A DNA stretch of 64,000 nucleotides from assembly GCF_001889605.1 (NCBI RefSeq), contig NZ_CP018171.1, forward strand, positions 3,060,501 to 3,124,500, read 5' to 3'. The stretch is from Aquibium oceanicum (GTDB lineage Bacteria; Pseudomonadota; Alphaproteobacteria; Rhizobiales; Rhizobiaceae). Positions 8,468 to 17,388 of the stretch are shown here, in pieces. A model generated the notes under the pieces. It ran no database searches. It had not been told where the DNA came from and was given only the letters and a program-made list of their open reading frames with translations. The position numbers and the translations under genes were made by a program. Within the stretch, counting starts at the first letter, position 1. Every line of letters starts with the position of its first letter.

Positions 8468-9322
8468 TTACGCCTTTCCCGTCACGACGGGCGTATCGCC
8501 GCGGCTGCCCCATTCCGTCCAGGACCCGTCGTAGAGCCGGTTGTCTTCATGCCCGAGCGCGCTCAGCGCCAGAACCAGCGTCGCCGCCGTCACGCCGGAG
8601 CCGCAGGAAGTGACGACGGGACGTGACAGGTCCACCCCGGCTTGCTCGAAAGCGGCCTTCAGCTCTTCGGCCGGCAACAGGGCGCCGTTTCGCGAAAGCG
8701 CCAGCGCGGGCACGTTCCTGGCACCCGGCATGTGGCCGGACCGTATGCCGGTCCTGGGCTCGGGATCGGTTCCCTCGAAGCGGCCCGCCGGACGCGCGTC
8801 CACGACCTGCGCCGTCCCCTCGTCGACCACGGACCGCATCTCCGCGAGCGACGCCACCTTCCCTCTGTCAAAATCGACCTCGAACAGGCACGACGCAATC
8901 TTGGTCGGCTTGGCGGTCACCAGCCGCCCCTCGGCCTTCCAGCGGTCGATCCCGCCCTCCAGGATGAAGACCTTGTTCGCCCCCATCACCTTGAACATCC
9001 ACCACACGCGCGGCGCCGAAAACACGCCCGGTCCGTCGTAAACGACGATCGTGTCGTCCTGCGAAATTCCCATCGATCCGGCAAAAGTCGCGAAGATCTC
9101 GGGCGACGGCAGGGTATGCGGCAGCTTCGAGTCCGGCTCGACCACCAGATCCTGGTCGAAGAACACCGCGCGCGGAATATGCCCCGCCTCGTACTCGCCC
9201 TTCGCGTCCCGCCCCTGCGCCGGCAGGTACCACGACCCGTCCACGACCGACAGGCCGGGATCGTTCAGGTGCTCGGCGAGCCATTCGGTGGTGACGAAGA
9301 AGTCGGTTCTGTCGGAGGCCAT
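8468..9322 (-). CDS. sseA: 3-mercaptopyruvate sulfurtransferase
   Basis: This 284-aa protein has two rhodanese domains (about 10-135 and 165-280). The active-site loop is CGSGVTA near residue 235, typical of mercaptopyruvate sulfurtransferase rather than thiosulfate sulfurtransferase (CRxGxR/T type). It transfers sulfur from 3-mercaptopyruvate to thiols or cyanide in the cytoplasm. I chose the ATG at 9322 because it opens the conserved TTEWLAEHL segment and follows GGGAGA at good spacing; the open frame upstream is basic and low-complexity. It is followed directly by a GNAT gene and preceded by AlaX and cysteine synthase, so a cysteine/sulfur context is clear. Confidence 0.93.
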   Translation of the reverse strand: MASDRTDFFVTTEWLAEHLNDPGLSVVDGSWYLPAQGRDAKGEYEAGHIPRAVFFDQDLVVEPDSKLPHTLPSPEIFATFAGSMGISQDDTIVVYDGPGVFSAPRVWWMFKVMGANKVFILEGGIDRWKAEGRLVTAKPTKIASCLFEVDFDRGKVASLAEMRSVVDEGTAQVVDARPAGRFEGTDPEPRTGIRSGHMPGARNVPALALSRNGALLPAEELKAAFEQAGVDLSRPVVTSCGSGVTAATLVLALSALGHEDNRLYDGSWTEWGSRGDTPVVTGKA

Positions 9323-9419
9323 TTGTATCTCCCGGTCGTTCGCCCGCATATCGAGGTTTCGCAACCGGAAGATCAAGGGTCTGCCCGACTTAATCGTGCC
9401 GCCTCTCGGCAAGGCCTGC

Positions 9420-10163
9420 TCAGTTGGCCGGCATCGCCCCGAACCTGATCCTGAACCTGCGGTTCTCGCGGCCCTTCTTCTCGATCTTGCCGATGTGGAT
9501 TTCGCCAACTTCCTGGGTCTCGGAGACGTGGGTGCCGCCGCAGGGCTGGCTGTCGATGACCGCGTTCTCGCCGATGCACACGAGCCTGATCCGCCCGGCG
9601 CCCAACGGCGGGCGAACGTTCTTCGATTTCACCAGGCCCGGATTGGCGTTCAGTTCCTCCTCGGTGATCCAGCGCGTGAAGATGGGGTGGTTGGCCGCAA
9701 CGAGCTTCATCAGCTCTTCCGTCACGCCTTCCTTCGTCACGCCCGTGTCCGGAAGGTCGAAGTCGACCCGCGAATCATCCTCGCTCACCGCCGCGCCGGT
9801 GATCGGGAACGGGCACACGACGCTCAGCAGATGGCAGGCCGTGTGCATGCGCATCAGTCTGTAGCGGTGCGCCCAGTCGATGTGGAGGACGAGCGTCTCG
9901 CCCACCGCCGGAAGCGCCTGGTCAGGTGCGGGCACGTGGACGATCTCGTTCTTGGTCTCGCCGGTGATCGTGCCGGAAATGGCGATACGCGATCCGTCGG
10001 GCCGCTCGAAGAAGCCCGTATCGCCCGGCTGTCCGCCGGAGGTGGCGTAGAAATTGGTACGGTCGAGAAGGATCCCGCCACGGTCGTTGAGCCCCACGAC
10101 CGTGCCTTCGGCGGTGGAGAGATAGGCGTCCTCGCGGAACAGGGCCTCGGTCGGAGCCGCCAT
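9420..10163 (-). CDS. Alanyl-tRNA editing protein (AlaX family)
   Basis: This 247-aa free-standing editing domain related to the AlaRS C-terminus hydrolyses Ser- or Gly-mischarged tRNA-Ala. The zinc/catalytic motifs are both present: HTACH near residue 110 and CGGTH near 210. Conserved FYATSGGQPGDTG lies near residue 40. Its ATG shares bases with the stop of the cysteine synthase gene (TGATG), so the two are translationally coupled. Linkage to cysteine synthesis suggests that editing is co-expressed with sulfur amino-acid supply. Confidence 0.92.
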   Translation of the reverse strand: MAAPTEALFREDAYLSTAEGTVVGLNDRGGILLDRTNFYATSGGQPGDTGFFERPDGSRIAISGTITGETKNEIVHVPAPDQALPAVGETLVLHIDWAHRYRLMRMHTACHLLSVVCPFPITGAAVSEDDSRVDFDLPDTGVTKEGVTEELMKLVAANHPIFTRWITEEELNANPGLVKSKNVRPPLGAGRIRLVCIGENAVIDSQPCGGTHVSETQEVGEIHIGKIEKKGRENRRFRIRFGAMPAN

Positions 10164-11197
10164 CACGCCACCGCCTCGAACGGGACCGAAATGTCGGGCG
10201 TCCGCTCCATCCACTCGGGAACCGGCAGATTCTTGTCGCGCAGGAATTCCGGATTGAAGAGCTTCGACTGGTAGCGCGTGCCGTAGTCGCACAGGATCGT
10301 CACGATCGTATGTCCCGGCCCCAGTTCGCGGGCGAGCCGGATCGCGCCGGCGATGTTGATGCCCGACGATCCACCCAGGCAGAGCCCCTCCTCCTGCACG
10401 AGATGGAAGATGATCGGCAGGGCTTCCTCGTCCGGGATCTGGACGGAGAAATCCGGATCGAAGCCTTCGAGGTTGGCGGTGATACGGCCCTGGCCGATGC
10501 CTTCGGTGATCGAGCTGCCCTCCGACTTCAGGACGCCCTCGGTGTAGAAGGAATGGAGTGCCGCCCCGAGCGGATCGGCGAGCGCGATCTTCACCGCGCC
10601 GCTCTTGGCCTTGAGCCCTTCCGCGACGCCTGCCAACGTCCCGCCGGTGCCGACGGCGCAGACGAAACCATCCACCTTCCCGTCGGTTTCGCGCCAGATC
10701 TCCTCGGCCGTCGTCTCGACGTGGCCTTGCCGGTTGGCTGTGTTGTCGAACTGGTTCGCCCAGATCGCGCCGCTCCCGCTGGTCCTGGCCAGCTGCTCGG
10801 CCAGGCGGCCCGAGACCTTCACGTAGTTGTTCGGGTTCTTGTAGGGCACCGCCGGCACCTCGATCAGTTCGGCGCCCAGAAGCCGCAGCGCATCCTTCTT
10901 CTCCTGGCTCTGGGTGTCGGGGATGACGATAACGGTGCGGTAGCCGAGCGCCTTGCCGACCACGGTGAGGCCGATACCGGTGTTACCGGCCGTCCCTTCC
11001 ACGATGATCCCACCGGGCTTCAATAGCCCCTTCTTCTCCGCGTCCCGGATGATGAAGAGCCCGGCGCGATCCTTCACCGACTGTCCCGGGTTCATGAACT
11101 CGGCCTTGCCGAGGATCTCGCAGCCGGTCTCCTCCGATGCCCGCTTGAGCCGGATCAGCGGCGTGTTGCCGATAGCGTCGATCACCGAGCGGTACAT
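10163..11197 (-). CDS. cysK: Cysteine synthase A (O-acetylserine sulfhydrylase family, PLP-dependent)
   Basis: The 344-aa enzyme condenses O-acetylserine with sulfide to make cysteine. The PLP lysine is in NPGQSVKDRA (near residue 45), and the substrate loop EGTAGNTG and phosphate loop GTGGTLAG follow. The C-terminus is slightly longer than in E. coli CysK, as in alphaproteobacterial homologues. The start at 11197 opens the conserved SVIDAIGNTPLIRL segment; the preceding purine-rich AAAAAGGAAATCCC serves as ribosome site. It leads the cysteine synthase-AlaX pair. A cystathionine beta-synthase-like role is possible but less likely without a CBS domain. Confidence 0.92.
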   Translation of the reverse strand: MYRSVIDAIGNTPLIRLKRASEETGCEILGKAEFMNPGQSVKDRAGLFIIRDAEKKGLLKPGGIIVEGTAGNTGIGLTVVGKALGYRTVIVIPDTQSQEKKDALRLLGAELIEVPAVPYKNPNNYVKVSGRLAEQLARTSGSGAIWANQFDNTANRQGHVETTAEEIWRETDGKVDGFVCAVGTGGTLAGVAEGLKAKSGAVKIALADPLGAALHSFYTEGVLKSEGSSITEGIGQGRITANLEGFDPDFSVQIPDEEALPIIFHLVQEEGLCLGGSSGINIAGAIRLARELGPGHTIVTILCDYGTRYQSKLFNPEFLRDKNLPVPEWMERTPDISVPFEAVA

Positions 11198-11461
11198 GGG
11201 ATTTCCTTTTTCCTGGGCGCGCTCTGCGGCGCGCTCGAAGCTGTTGGTGGCGGCGAACCTTGGTCTAAGGAGCCCGGGCGTGCCTTTCAAGGAGCGATTT
11301 TCCGCCATTTCGCCTCCGGCGGCACGATCGTTTCCGATCCGCGCGGCGTGGGCGAAAAAAGGAGACATGCCCGCTTCGCATCCGCCCGCTTCCATGGCAC
11401 ATCCCAGCGGGAGAAATCATCGTTCATGGCCCGCACGCCGGGCTCATCGCCACGAGGACAT

Positions 11462-12442
11462 ATGAGACGGGTGGGTGTCGTTCTGATCGTCATCCTGGTG
11501 CTTGCCGCAGCTGCGACGGTCGCCTGGTTCGCGGGACCGCGTGTGTCACGCGACACCACCGTGACCTTCGACCCGGCCGCGATCGGCTACGATCTGGAAG
11601 CCTGGCTCGCGTCGCGAGAGGCGGCCGTTCCCGACATCCGGGAGGGTCATGCCAAGGAGGTCGTGTGGGCCTTCCCGGCCTCCCGGGCTCGCACGCCGCT
11701 CGCGATCGTCTACGTCCATGGCTTCTCGGCTTCGAAGTACGAGATCCGCCCGGTCCCCGACGAGGTCGCGAAGGCCCTCGGCGCCAACCTCTTCTACACG
11801 CGCCTGACCGGCCACGGCCGTGACGGCCCGGCCATGGCTGAAGCCTCCGTCAACGCCTGGGTCAACGACTTCGCCGAAGCTCTCGCGGTCGGCCATGCCA
11901 TCGGCGAGAAGGTCGTCGTTATCGCGGTTTCCACGGGCGGTTCCATCGCGACATGGGCTGCGACCCGGCCGGAGTTCCGCGACCAGATGGCCGGGCTGGT
12001 GATGATCTCGCCGAATTTCGGCGTCCAGGCTGCAGGTGCGGGATTGCTCGCCGGTCCGTGGGGATTGCAGATCGCCCGGCTGGTCGCGGGCAGCGAGCGT
12101 GGCTTCGAGCCGGCCAACGAGGCGCAGCGGCGCTACTGGACGACGCGCTATCCGATCGAGGCGACGCTTCCCATGGCCGCGATCGTCGACATGGCCGCCT
12201 CCGCGCCGGTCGGGACGATCGACGTCCCGGCGCTCTTCATCTTTTCCGACAAGGACCAGGTGGTGCGGCCCGAGGTCACGCGCGCTATCGCCGAACGTTG
12301 GGGCGCTGCGCACGAGATCCTCGCGGTGGAAAGGAGCGACGACCCGTCCAACCACGTCATCGCCGGCGACGCGCTGTCGCCCTCCAACAACGACATGGTT
12401 GCCAAGGCGATCACCGAGTGGATCGCATCGCTGCCTGACTGA
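11462..12442 (+). CDS. Membrane-anchored or exported alpha/beta hydrolase
   Basis: The 326-aa protein starts with a strong hydrophobic segment (RVGVVLIVILVLAAAATVAW), a signal anchor or signal peptide, followed by an alpha/beta-hydrolase domain. The oxyanion segment is YVHGFSASKYE (near residue 100). The nucleophile elbow is AVSTGGS, a divergent form of GxSxG. The catalytic acid is in SDKDQVV and the histidine in SNHVIAGD near the C-terminus. I chose 11462 because GAGGACAT lies just upstream and the signal sequence follows at once. The substrate is unknown. It is divergent from cysK and convergent with the stress-protein gene, with a 0-nt gap. Confidence 0.82.
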   Translation: MRRVGVVLIVILVLAAAATVAWFAGPRVSRDTTVTFDPAAIGYDLEAWLASREAAVPDIREGHAKEVVWAFPASRARTPLAIVYVHGFSASKYEIRPVPDEVAKALGANLFYTRLTGHGRDGPAMAEASVNAWVNDFAEALAVGHAIGEKVVVIAVSTGGSIATWAATRPEFRDQMAGLVMISPNFGVQAAGAGLLAGPWGLQIARLVAGSERGFEPANEAQRRYWTTRYPIEATLPMAAIVDMAASAPVGTIDVPALFIFSDKDQVVRPEVTRAIAERWGAAHEILAVERSDDPSNHVIAGDALSPSNNDMVAKAITEWIASLPD

Positions 12443-13273
12443 TCAGCGGGCCATCAGCGTCAGGCAGGGCGGCTTGTCGATGATGGAACGGGTCGTGCCG
12501 CCGAAGAACATTTCCTTGAACCGCGAGTGGCTGAAGGCGCCCAGCACGAGCAGGTCCGCTTTCCTGTCCTCCACCACTCGCGACATCGCTTCGGCGACAG
12601 ATCCCTTGCCGGAACTCGCGTCCTCCACCGTCACCGTGGCGCCGTGACGCGCCAGCGCCGCGGCGATCTGGTGGCCGGGACGCGCGCCCGGATCGACCGA
12701 CCGCGCGGCCGGATTGACGGTCAGCACGATCGTCTCCTCGGCCGCCAGCATGAAGGGCAACGCGTCGAATGCGGCGCGCGCGGCCTCGCGCGATCCGTTC
12801 CAGGCGAGCATGACCCGCTTTGCCCGCACGTTCGCCGGCCGCTCGCTCGGCACGATCAGCACGGGGCGGCCGGCGCTCTGGATCAGCGTGTCGATGTCCG
12901 GCGCGCCGCCGTCGCCCTGTGCATTGCCCGCCACGACGATGTCGCCGCAACGCGCGCTCTCGAGTGCCGAGAGTGCACTGTCACCCGAAAACGTCCGCAG
13001 CGACCGCCATTCGGACGAGACGTCCTCGCGCCGCATCCGCTCCTCGAAAAGCTTGCCCAGCTTCTCCTCTCGGTCACGGTTCACGTCCTCGCCTGCGCCG
13101 ATGATGGTCGCGTCCGGAAAACCCATCGGCGATGCGATCGGCATCGGCAGCGGTTCGGCATGCACGCCGACCAGATGGCCCTGCGAATCGCCGGCAAGGG
13201 CGACGGCCACGTCGAGCACCGCGGTGGCGCCCTTCTCGTCCTGCAGCACCGCAACGATCGTCTTGTAGCCCAT
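12443..13273 (-). CDS. Universal stress protein with two UspA domains
   Basis: The 276-aa protein has two UspA-like halves. The first (residues 1-140) starts MGYKTIVAVLQDEK and the second (about 150-276) ends LVLGAFSHSRFKEMFFGG followed by TRSIIDKP. In the second half, GAFSHSR lies where the nucleotide-binding GxxGxS motif is expected, so ATP binding by that half is plausible. A GAGGAG site precedes the ATG by 8 nt. Tandem Usps of this kind are common in rhizobia and respond to stress or growth arrest; a specific role cannot be inferred. It is transcribed after the MoCF-domain gene in the same direction, with a 71-bp gap. Confidence 0.88.
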   Translation of the reverse strand: MGYKTIVAVLQDEKGATAVLDVAVALAGDSQGHLVGVHAEPLPMPIASPMGFPDATIIGAGEDVNRDREEKLGKLFEERMRREDVSSEWRSLRTFSGDSALSALESARCGDIVVAGNAQGDGGAPDIDTLIQSAGRPVLIVPSERPANVRAKRVMLAWNGSREAARAAFDALPFMLAAEETIVLTVNPAARSVDPGARPGHQIAAALARHGATVTVEDASSGKGSVAEAMSRVVEDRKADLLVLGAFSHSRFKEMFFGGTTRSIIDKPPCLTLMAR

Positions 13274-13344
13274 GGCCTTCACTCCTCGCCCCCAACGCGA
13301 CGAGCACCATAGCGCAATTCTCGGCGCGACAGAATTGTGGACGA

Positions 13345-14115
13345 TCAGCGGGTCACGCGCGGCGCGCCGATGCCGGCGGAGGTGTCGGCCAGCCCCCCGA
13401 CCATCCGTTCGATCGCCGCGCGCGCCGGCTCGAGGATTTCCTCCGACCGGGCCCGCACCACGAGTTCGGTCCAGAACGTTCCGTCCTGATACTTCGGGTA
13501 GGAGCCGATGATGGTTTGCGGGTGCTCCTTCTGGATCTTGCCCAGCGCGTCGCCGATGACGCCCTCGCCATAAGGGCAGTGGACGGTCGCCGAAATCAGC
13601 TTCGCACCCGTCTTCAGTGTCGGCACGACGTTGTCGAGCATCGCCTGGAAGATCGCAGGCACGCCTGCCATGACGTGGACATTTCCGATCCGGAAGCCGG
13701 GCGCCAGCGAGACCGGATTGTCGATGTGCTCGGCGCCGCGCGGCATGCGCGCCATGCGCTTGCGGGCTTCGGTGAACTCCATCTCGCGCTTGGCGTAGTT
13801 CTCCTCCAGCATGGCATAGGCCCGGCTGTCGTATTCGCACGGCACACCGAAAGCCTTCGAAATCGAATCGGCGGTGATGTCGTCATGCGTCGGCCCGATG
13901 CCGCCGGTGGTGAAGAGGTAGGTGTAGCGCTCACGCAGCGTGTTCACCGCCGCGACGATCTCGTCTTCCTCGTCCGGAACGATACGCACTTCCTTCAGGT
14001 CGATGCCGATCGCGCTCATGATGTCGGCGAGGTGGCCGATGTTCTTGTCCTTCGTCCGGCCGGACAGGATTTCGTCGCCGATGACGATCATGGCGGCGGT
14101 GACGATGTCGGTCAT
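13345..14115 (-). CDS. Molybdopterin-binding (MoCF/CinA N-terminal) domain protein
   Basis: The 256-aa protein corresponds to the N-terminal half of CinA. Signs are TAAMIVIGDEILSGRTKDKN at the start, TTGGIGPTHDD near residue 70, and PGFRIGNVHVMAGVP near 150. In full-length CinA this half acts as ADP-ribose pyrophosphatase and the C-terminal half as nicotinamide-nucleotide amidase. Here the C-terminal half is a separate gene at 63222-63713. The start at 14115 follows CGAGGAGCC. Alphaproteobacteria commonly carry this split arrangement. Confidence 0.9.
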   Translation of the reverse strand: MTDIVTAAMIVIGDEILSGRTKDKNIGHLADIMSAIGIDLKEVRIVPDEEDEIVAAVNTLRERYTYLFTTGGIGPTHDDITADSISKAFGVPCEYDSRAYAMLEENYAKREMEFTEARKRMARMPRGAEHIDNPVSLAPGFRIGNVHVMAGVPAIFQAMLDNVVPTLKTGAKLISATVHCPYGEGVIGDALGKIQKEHPQTIIGSYPKYQDGTFWTELVVRARSEEILEPARAAIERMVGGLADTSAGIGAPRVTR

Positions 14116-14320
14116 GACGGCTCCTCGCGGCGGGACGAACCGACATACAGCCGGCACCGGCCGACGGCAATGGCGCTCGATCTGTGAACGAACTGTGCGC
14201 CCGATGGGCCGTTCCTGTTGACGGCCACGTGCCCTAGATCAGGTGGATCGGGCGATTGCGGCCACTCCGGTCCGCCGGCCGCATCATTCAAAACGACACC
14301 ACCGTCGAAGGAGAATTCTC

Positions 14321-14920
14321 ATGGCGAAAGTACTCGTGCTTTATTATTCCAGCTGGGGACACATGGAAGCGATGGCGAAGTCCGCCGCTGATGGCGCCCG
14401 GGAAGCCGGCGCCGACGTCACCATCAAGCGTGTTCCCGAACTCGTGCCGGTCGAGGTGGCGAAGGCCGCCTACTACAAGCTCGACCAGGAAGCCCCGATC
14501 GCCGATCCCCTGGAACTCGAGAATTACGACGCCATCATCTTCGGCATCTCGACGCGCTACGGCGCAATGTCGGCCCAGATGAAGAACTTTCTCGACCAGA
14601 CCGGGCCGCTCTGGGCAAAGGGGGCGCTGGTCAACAAGGTCGCCTCGGTCATGTCCTCGACGGCCACGCAGCACGGCGGCGCGGAGTTCGCGATCATCTC
14701 CGCCCAGGTCTCGCTCCAGCACCACGGCATGGTGATCGTGCCATTGTCCTACGCATATCAGGGCCAGTCCGGCAACGACGTCGTGCGCGGCGGTTCGCCC
14801 TACGGCATGACAACGACCTCCAACACCGACGGCTCGCGCATGCCTTCCGAGCAGGAGCTCGAAGGCGCGAAGTTCCAGGGCAAGCGCGTGGCAGAGATCA
14901 CCGCCAAGCTGCACGGTTGA
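14321..14920 (+). CDS. wrbA: NAD(P)H:quinone oxidoreductase type IV, WrbA
   Basis: The 199-aa flavodoxin-like FMN enzyme reduces quinones by two electrons, avoiding semiquinone radicals. [19 protein letters not shown] is the FMN phosphate-binding start, and [20 protein letters not shown] and the GGSPYGMTT loop are WrbA signatures. The length equals E. coli WrbA (198 aa). An AAGGAGA ribosome site is 6 nt before the ATG. It stands alone between divergent cinA-N and convergent glycerophosphodiesterase genes. Confidence 0.96.
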   Translation: MAKVLVLYYSSWGHMEAMAKSAADGAREAGADVTIKRVPELVPVEVAKAAYYKLDQEAPIADPLELENYDAIIFGISTRYGAMSAQMKNFLDQTGPLWAKGALVNKVASVMSSTATQHGGAEFAIISAQVSLQHHGMVIVPLSYAYQGQSGNDVVRGGSPYGMTTTSNTDGSRMPSEQELEGAKFQGKRVAEITAKLHG

Positions 14921-15074
14921 GCGTAGCGCGGCTGGGTGGCCGCGATACACAGCTCCCCGTCGTTCGGACGCGAAGGGGGTGGCCAACCGGCTGCCCCCGA
15001 AGGTCGCGGTCTACCGGATACCATGACCCCGGCAGTAACGCCCGCGGGCCCCGTCGCTTCCGGTTGCTGCAGGT

Positions 15075-16046
15075 TCAGTCTCGGCTCAGGAGCGGTCCGA
15101 TAATCTCGATTCGATTGGTCCAGACGTAGCCGTCGAATCTCTCGGGAACGAAGTCTACCTGTGAGGGATCATCGATCCCCGAGGTGAATCCGCCGCCGCC
15201 ATAGGGGCCGAGCAGGATAACTTCGCTACCGGCATCGCGCATGCGCTCGGAGAATCGGTACGGCCAGCCCCACATCATCCAGGCATAGTTCGCCGGCACG
15301 ATCACCAGGGTGTCGGAGCACGCCCGGGGAACGATACCCGTCCATCCATAAGTCAGATACTGGGCGAGGCAGGAAACCACCGCCCTCTTGTCGTAGCCTC
15401 GCAACCCCTTGACGAGGCGAAGGGTCTCGCGCGTCGGGACGCCGCCGCCATACACCCCGAAAATCGCCTCCTGCCACTCCGGATGGCTGTTCAGCATATC
15501 GGCGAGGGCGACCGCCTCTTCCGGCCGTTCGCTCTTGAAATTGATCAGGAAGCGGCCTTCCGGAAACGCCAGCAAAACCTCTTCGAGAGACGGCATCAGC
15601 CCGACGCCCCTGCCCCTGAACGGATGGGTCTTGCCGCCATCGGCCGTGTAACCGTACCCGATGTCCAGCTCCTTCAGCCTTGCCATCTCCGTTTCCTGGG
15701 TGATGCCGGATCCATCCGTCCTGCAGTCGAGGGTCCAGTCGTGGAAGATGGCGAAACTGCCGTCCGGCGTCAGATGGACGTCGAGTTCCACGACGTCGGC
15801 GCCATAGTCCAGTGCGGCGCGCATGGAAGGCATTGTGTTCTCCAGGTACTCATGTGTCGGAGGCTCGATGAGTTTCGCCGTACAGGTGTCGTTCTCGAGG
15901 TTTTCGGACGCAAATGTCTGGTGGACGCCCCGGTGGGACAGGAGCTTGATCTCGCCTGCCTCCGGCACAGTTGCCAGCAGCGTCGTGTTCCAGGCCCAGA
16001 CCGCGGCGACGAGGATCGCCGCTGCCGCCGACACTTTCCCGAGCAC
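15075..16046 (-). CDS. Glycerophosphodiester phosphodiesterase family protein, exported
   Basis: The 323-aa protein has an N-terminal hydrophobic segment (KVSAAAAILVAAVWAWN) that acts as signal or anchor, then the GDPD TIM-barrel fold. Catalytic features are LSHRGVH (first histidine), ENTMPSM, VVELDVHLTPDG (metal acids) and FHDWTLDCRTDG (second histidine). It would cleave glycerophosphodiesters to glycerol-3-phosphate and an alcohol in the periplasm. The start codon is GTG at 16046, preceded by AGGAGG at 6-nt spacing. The spacing between the two catalytic histidines is larger than in GlpQ because of an insertion (residues 45-65), so substrate preference may differ. Confidence 0.88.
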   Translation of the reverse strand: MLGKVSAAAAILVAAVWAWNTTLLATVPEAGEIKLLSHRGVHQTFASENLENDTCTAKLIEPPTHEYLENTMPSMRAALDYGADVVELDVHLTPDGSFAIFHDWTLDCRTDGSGITQETEMARLKELDIGYGYTADGGKTHPFRGRGVGLMPSLEEVLLAFPEGRFLINFKSERPEEAVALADMLNSHPEWQEAIFGVYGGGVPTRETLRLVKGLRGYDKRAVVSCLAQYLTYGWTGIVPRACSDTLVIVPANYAWMMWGWPYRFSERMRDAGSEVILLGPYGGGGFTSGIDDPSQVDFVPERFDGYVWTNRIEIIGPLLSRD

Positions 16047-16338
16047 GAAATGCCTCCTCTTCGATCGGTCTCGATTCTAAGGCTCAATGAGGCCGGAGTT
16101 GGGGCATCGGCGAATTCCCTCCGCGAGCATACCGGGCACGAACCGTCGTCTGGCTCGCACCTCCGGGTGAGTGTTAACCTGCGATCCGGACGGTCTGGCG
16201 ATATACCGCCGGGCCATCTTGCCTCCGCTTGGCCGTCACCGCGCGCGCGATCAGGCTATTGATCTCGGCGCCCCGGCAAGGCAGAGCTTGGTTCATCGAC
16301 CCCGTGCCGCGCCGGCGCCCAGCCTGGAGACAGAGCCT

Positions 16339-17295
16339 ATGGCCGTGCTGTTCTATGTCCTGCTCGCTGCCCTTCTGGCCGTCCTCGGATGGCTCGGCTG
16401 GAACATGCTGGCTTCGGGGAGGATCGCGGCGCGCTCCGAAAGCCAGATTCCGATGGCCGGAAAGACCATCTCGATCGGCGGCGACCGCATCCACTATGTC
16501 AACCAGGGCGCCGGCCGGCCCATCCTGTTCGTGCACGGGCTCGGCGGACAGCTGCACCATTTCCGCCATCCGCTCTTTCCCGCCATCGGTGACGGCTACC
16601 GTCTCGTCGCTATCGATCGTGCCGGTTCGGGCTATTCCACGCGCGTCTCCAGCGGCGCGCGCATTCCGGAGCAGGCCGAACTCATCGCGAAATTCATCGA
16701 CGCGCTCGGACTTGAAAAACCGCTTCTCGTGGGCCACTCGCTCGGCGGCGCGATCGCGCTCCGCGTGGCGCTCGACCATCCGGAGAAGATTTCGGGGCTG
16801 GCGCTGATTTCCCCCCTCACCCACTTCATCCCGACGCCGCCGAAGGAATTCGGCGGCCTCTACATCCGCTCGCCGCTCATGCGGCGCGTGATCGCCGGTA
16901 CGCTGGCCGTGCCGGCCTCGCTGAAGAACGCGCAGCAGACGCTTGATTTCGTCTTCGGACCCCAGCCGGTGCCGGCCGACTATGCGATCGCCGGCGGCGG
17001 CTATCTCGGCCTGCGCCCGAGCCATTTCCACGCCACCTCCTCCGATCTCGTGGCGGTGGAGCAGGACCTGCCGCAGCAGGTCGGCCGCTATGGAGAGGTC
17101 CGCATGCCGGTCGGCGTTCTGTTTGGCAGCCGCGACCGTGTCCTGAACCACACCCAGCACGGCCTGTCGATGCAGGGCAAGATCGAGGGCATCGAGATCG
17201 AGATTCTCGACGGCATCGGCCACATGCCGCAGTTCGTGGAGGCCGAGAAGGTCGCCGCCTTCATCCGCCGCATCGCCGATCGCGCCTTCGCTTGA
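16339..17295 (+). CDS. Alpha/beta hydrolase with N-terminal membrane segment
   Basis: The 318-aa protein has an N-terminal transmembrane segment (MAVLFYVLLAALLAVLGWLG) and an alpha/beta-hydrolase domain. The oxyanion motif is FVHGLGGQLHHF (near residue 62), the nucleophile elbow is VGHSLGG (near 132), the acid lies in FGSRDRVLN and the histidine in GIGHMPQFVE. The order and spacing are those of small esterases or epoxide-hydrolase-like enzymes. I chose 16339 because it opens the membrane segment; GGAGACAGAGCCT lies upstream. The substrate is unknown. The next feature downstream is the intron-containing tRNA gene, 93 bp away. Confidence 0.85.
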   Translation: MAVLFYVLLAALLAVLGWLGWNMLASGRIAARSESQIPMAGKTISIGGDRIHYVNQGAGRPILFVHGLGGQLHHFRHPLFPAIGDGYRLVAIDRAGSGYSTRVSSGARIPEQAELIAKFIDALGLEKPLLVGHSLGGAIALRVALDHPEKISGLALISPLTHFIPTPPKEFGGLYIRSPLMRRVIAGTLAVPASLKNAQQTLDFVFGPQPVPADYAIAGGGYLGLRPSHFHATSSDLVAVEQDLPQQVGRYGEVRMPVGVLFGSRDRVLNHTQHGLSMQGKIEGIEIEILDGIGHMPQFVEAEKVAAFIRRIADRAFA

Positions 17296-17388
17296 AGATC
17301 GCGTGGCCGGCCGGCCGCTGGGGAGACACGTTCCGCGCGCATTTCCGCTTGGCTATCCGCGTCCCACCCATTAAGCCTCTGGGCACAC

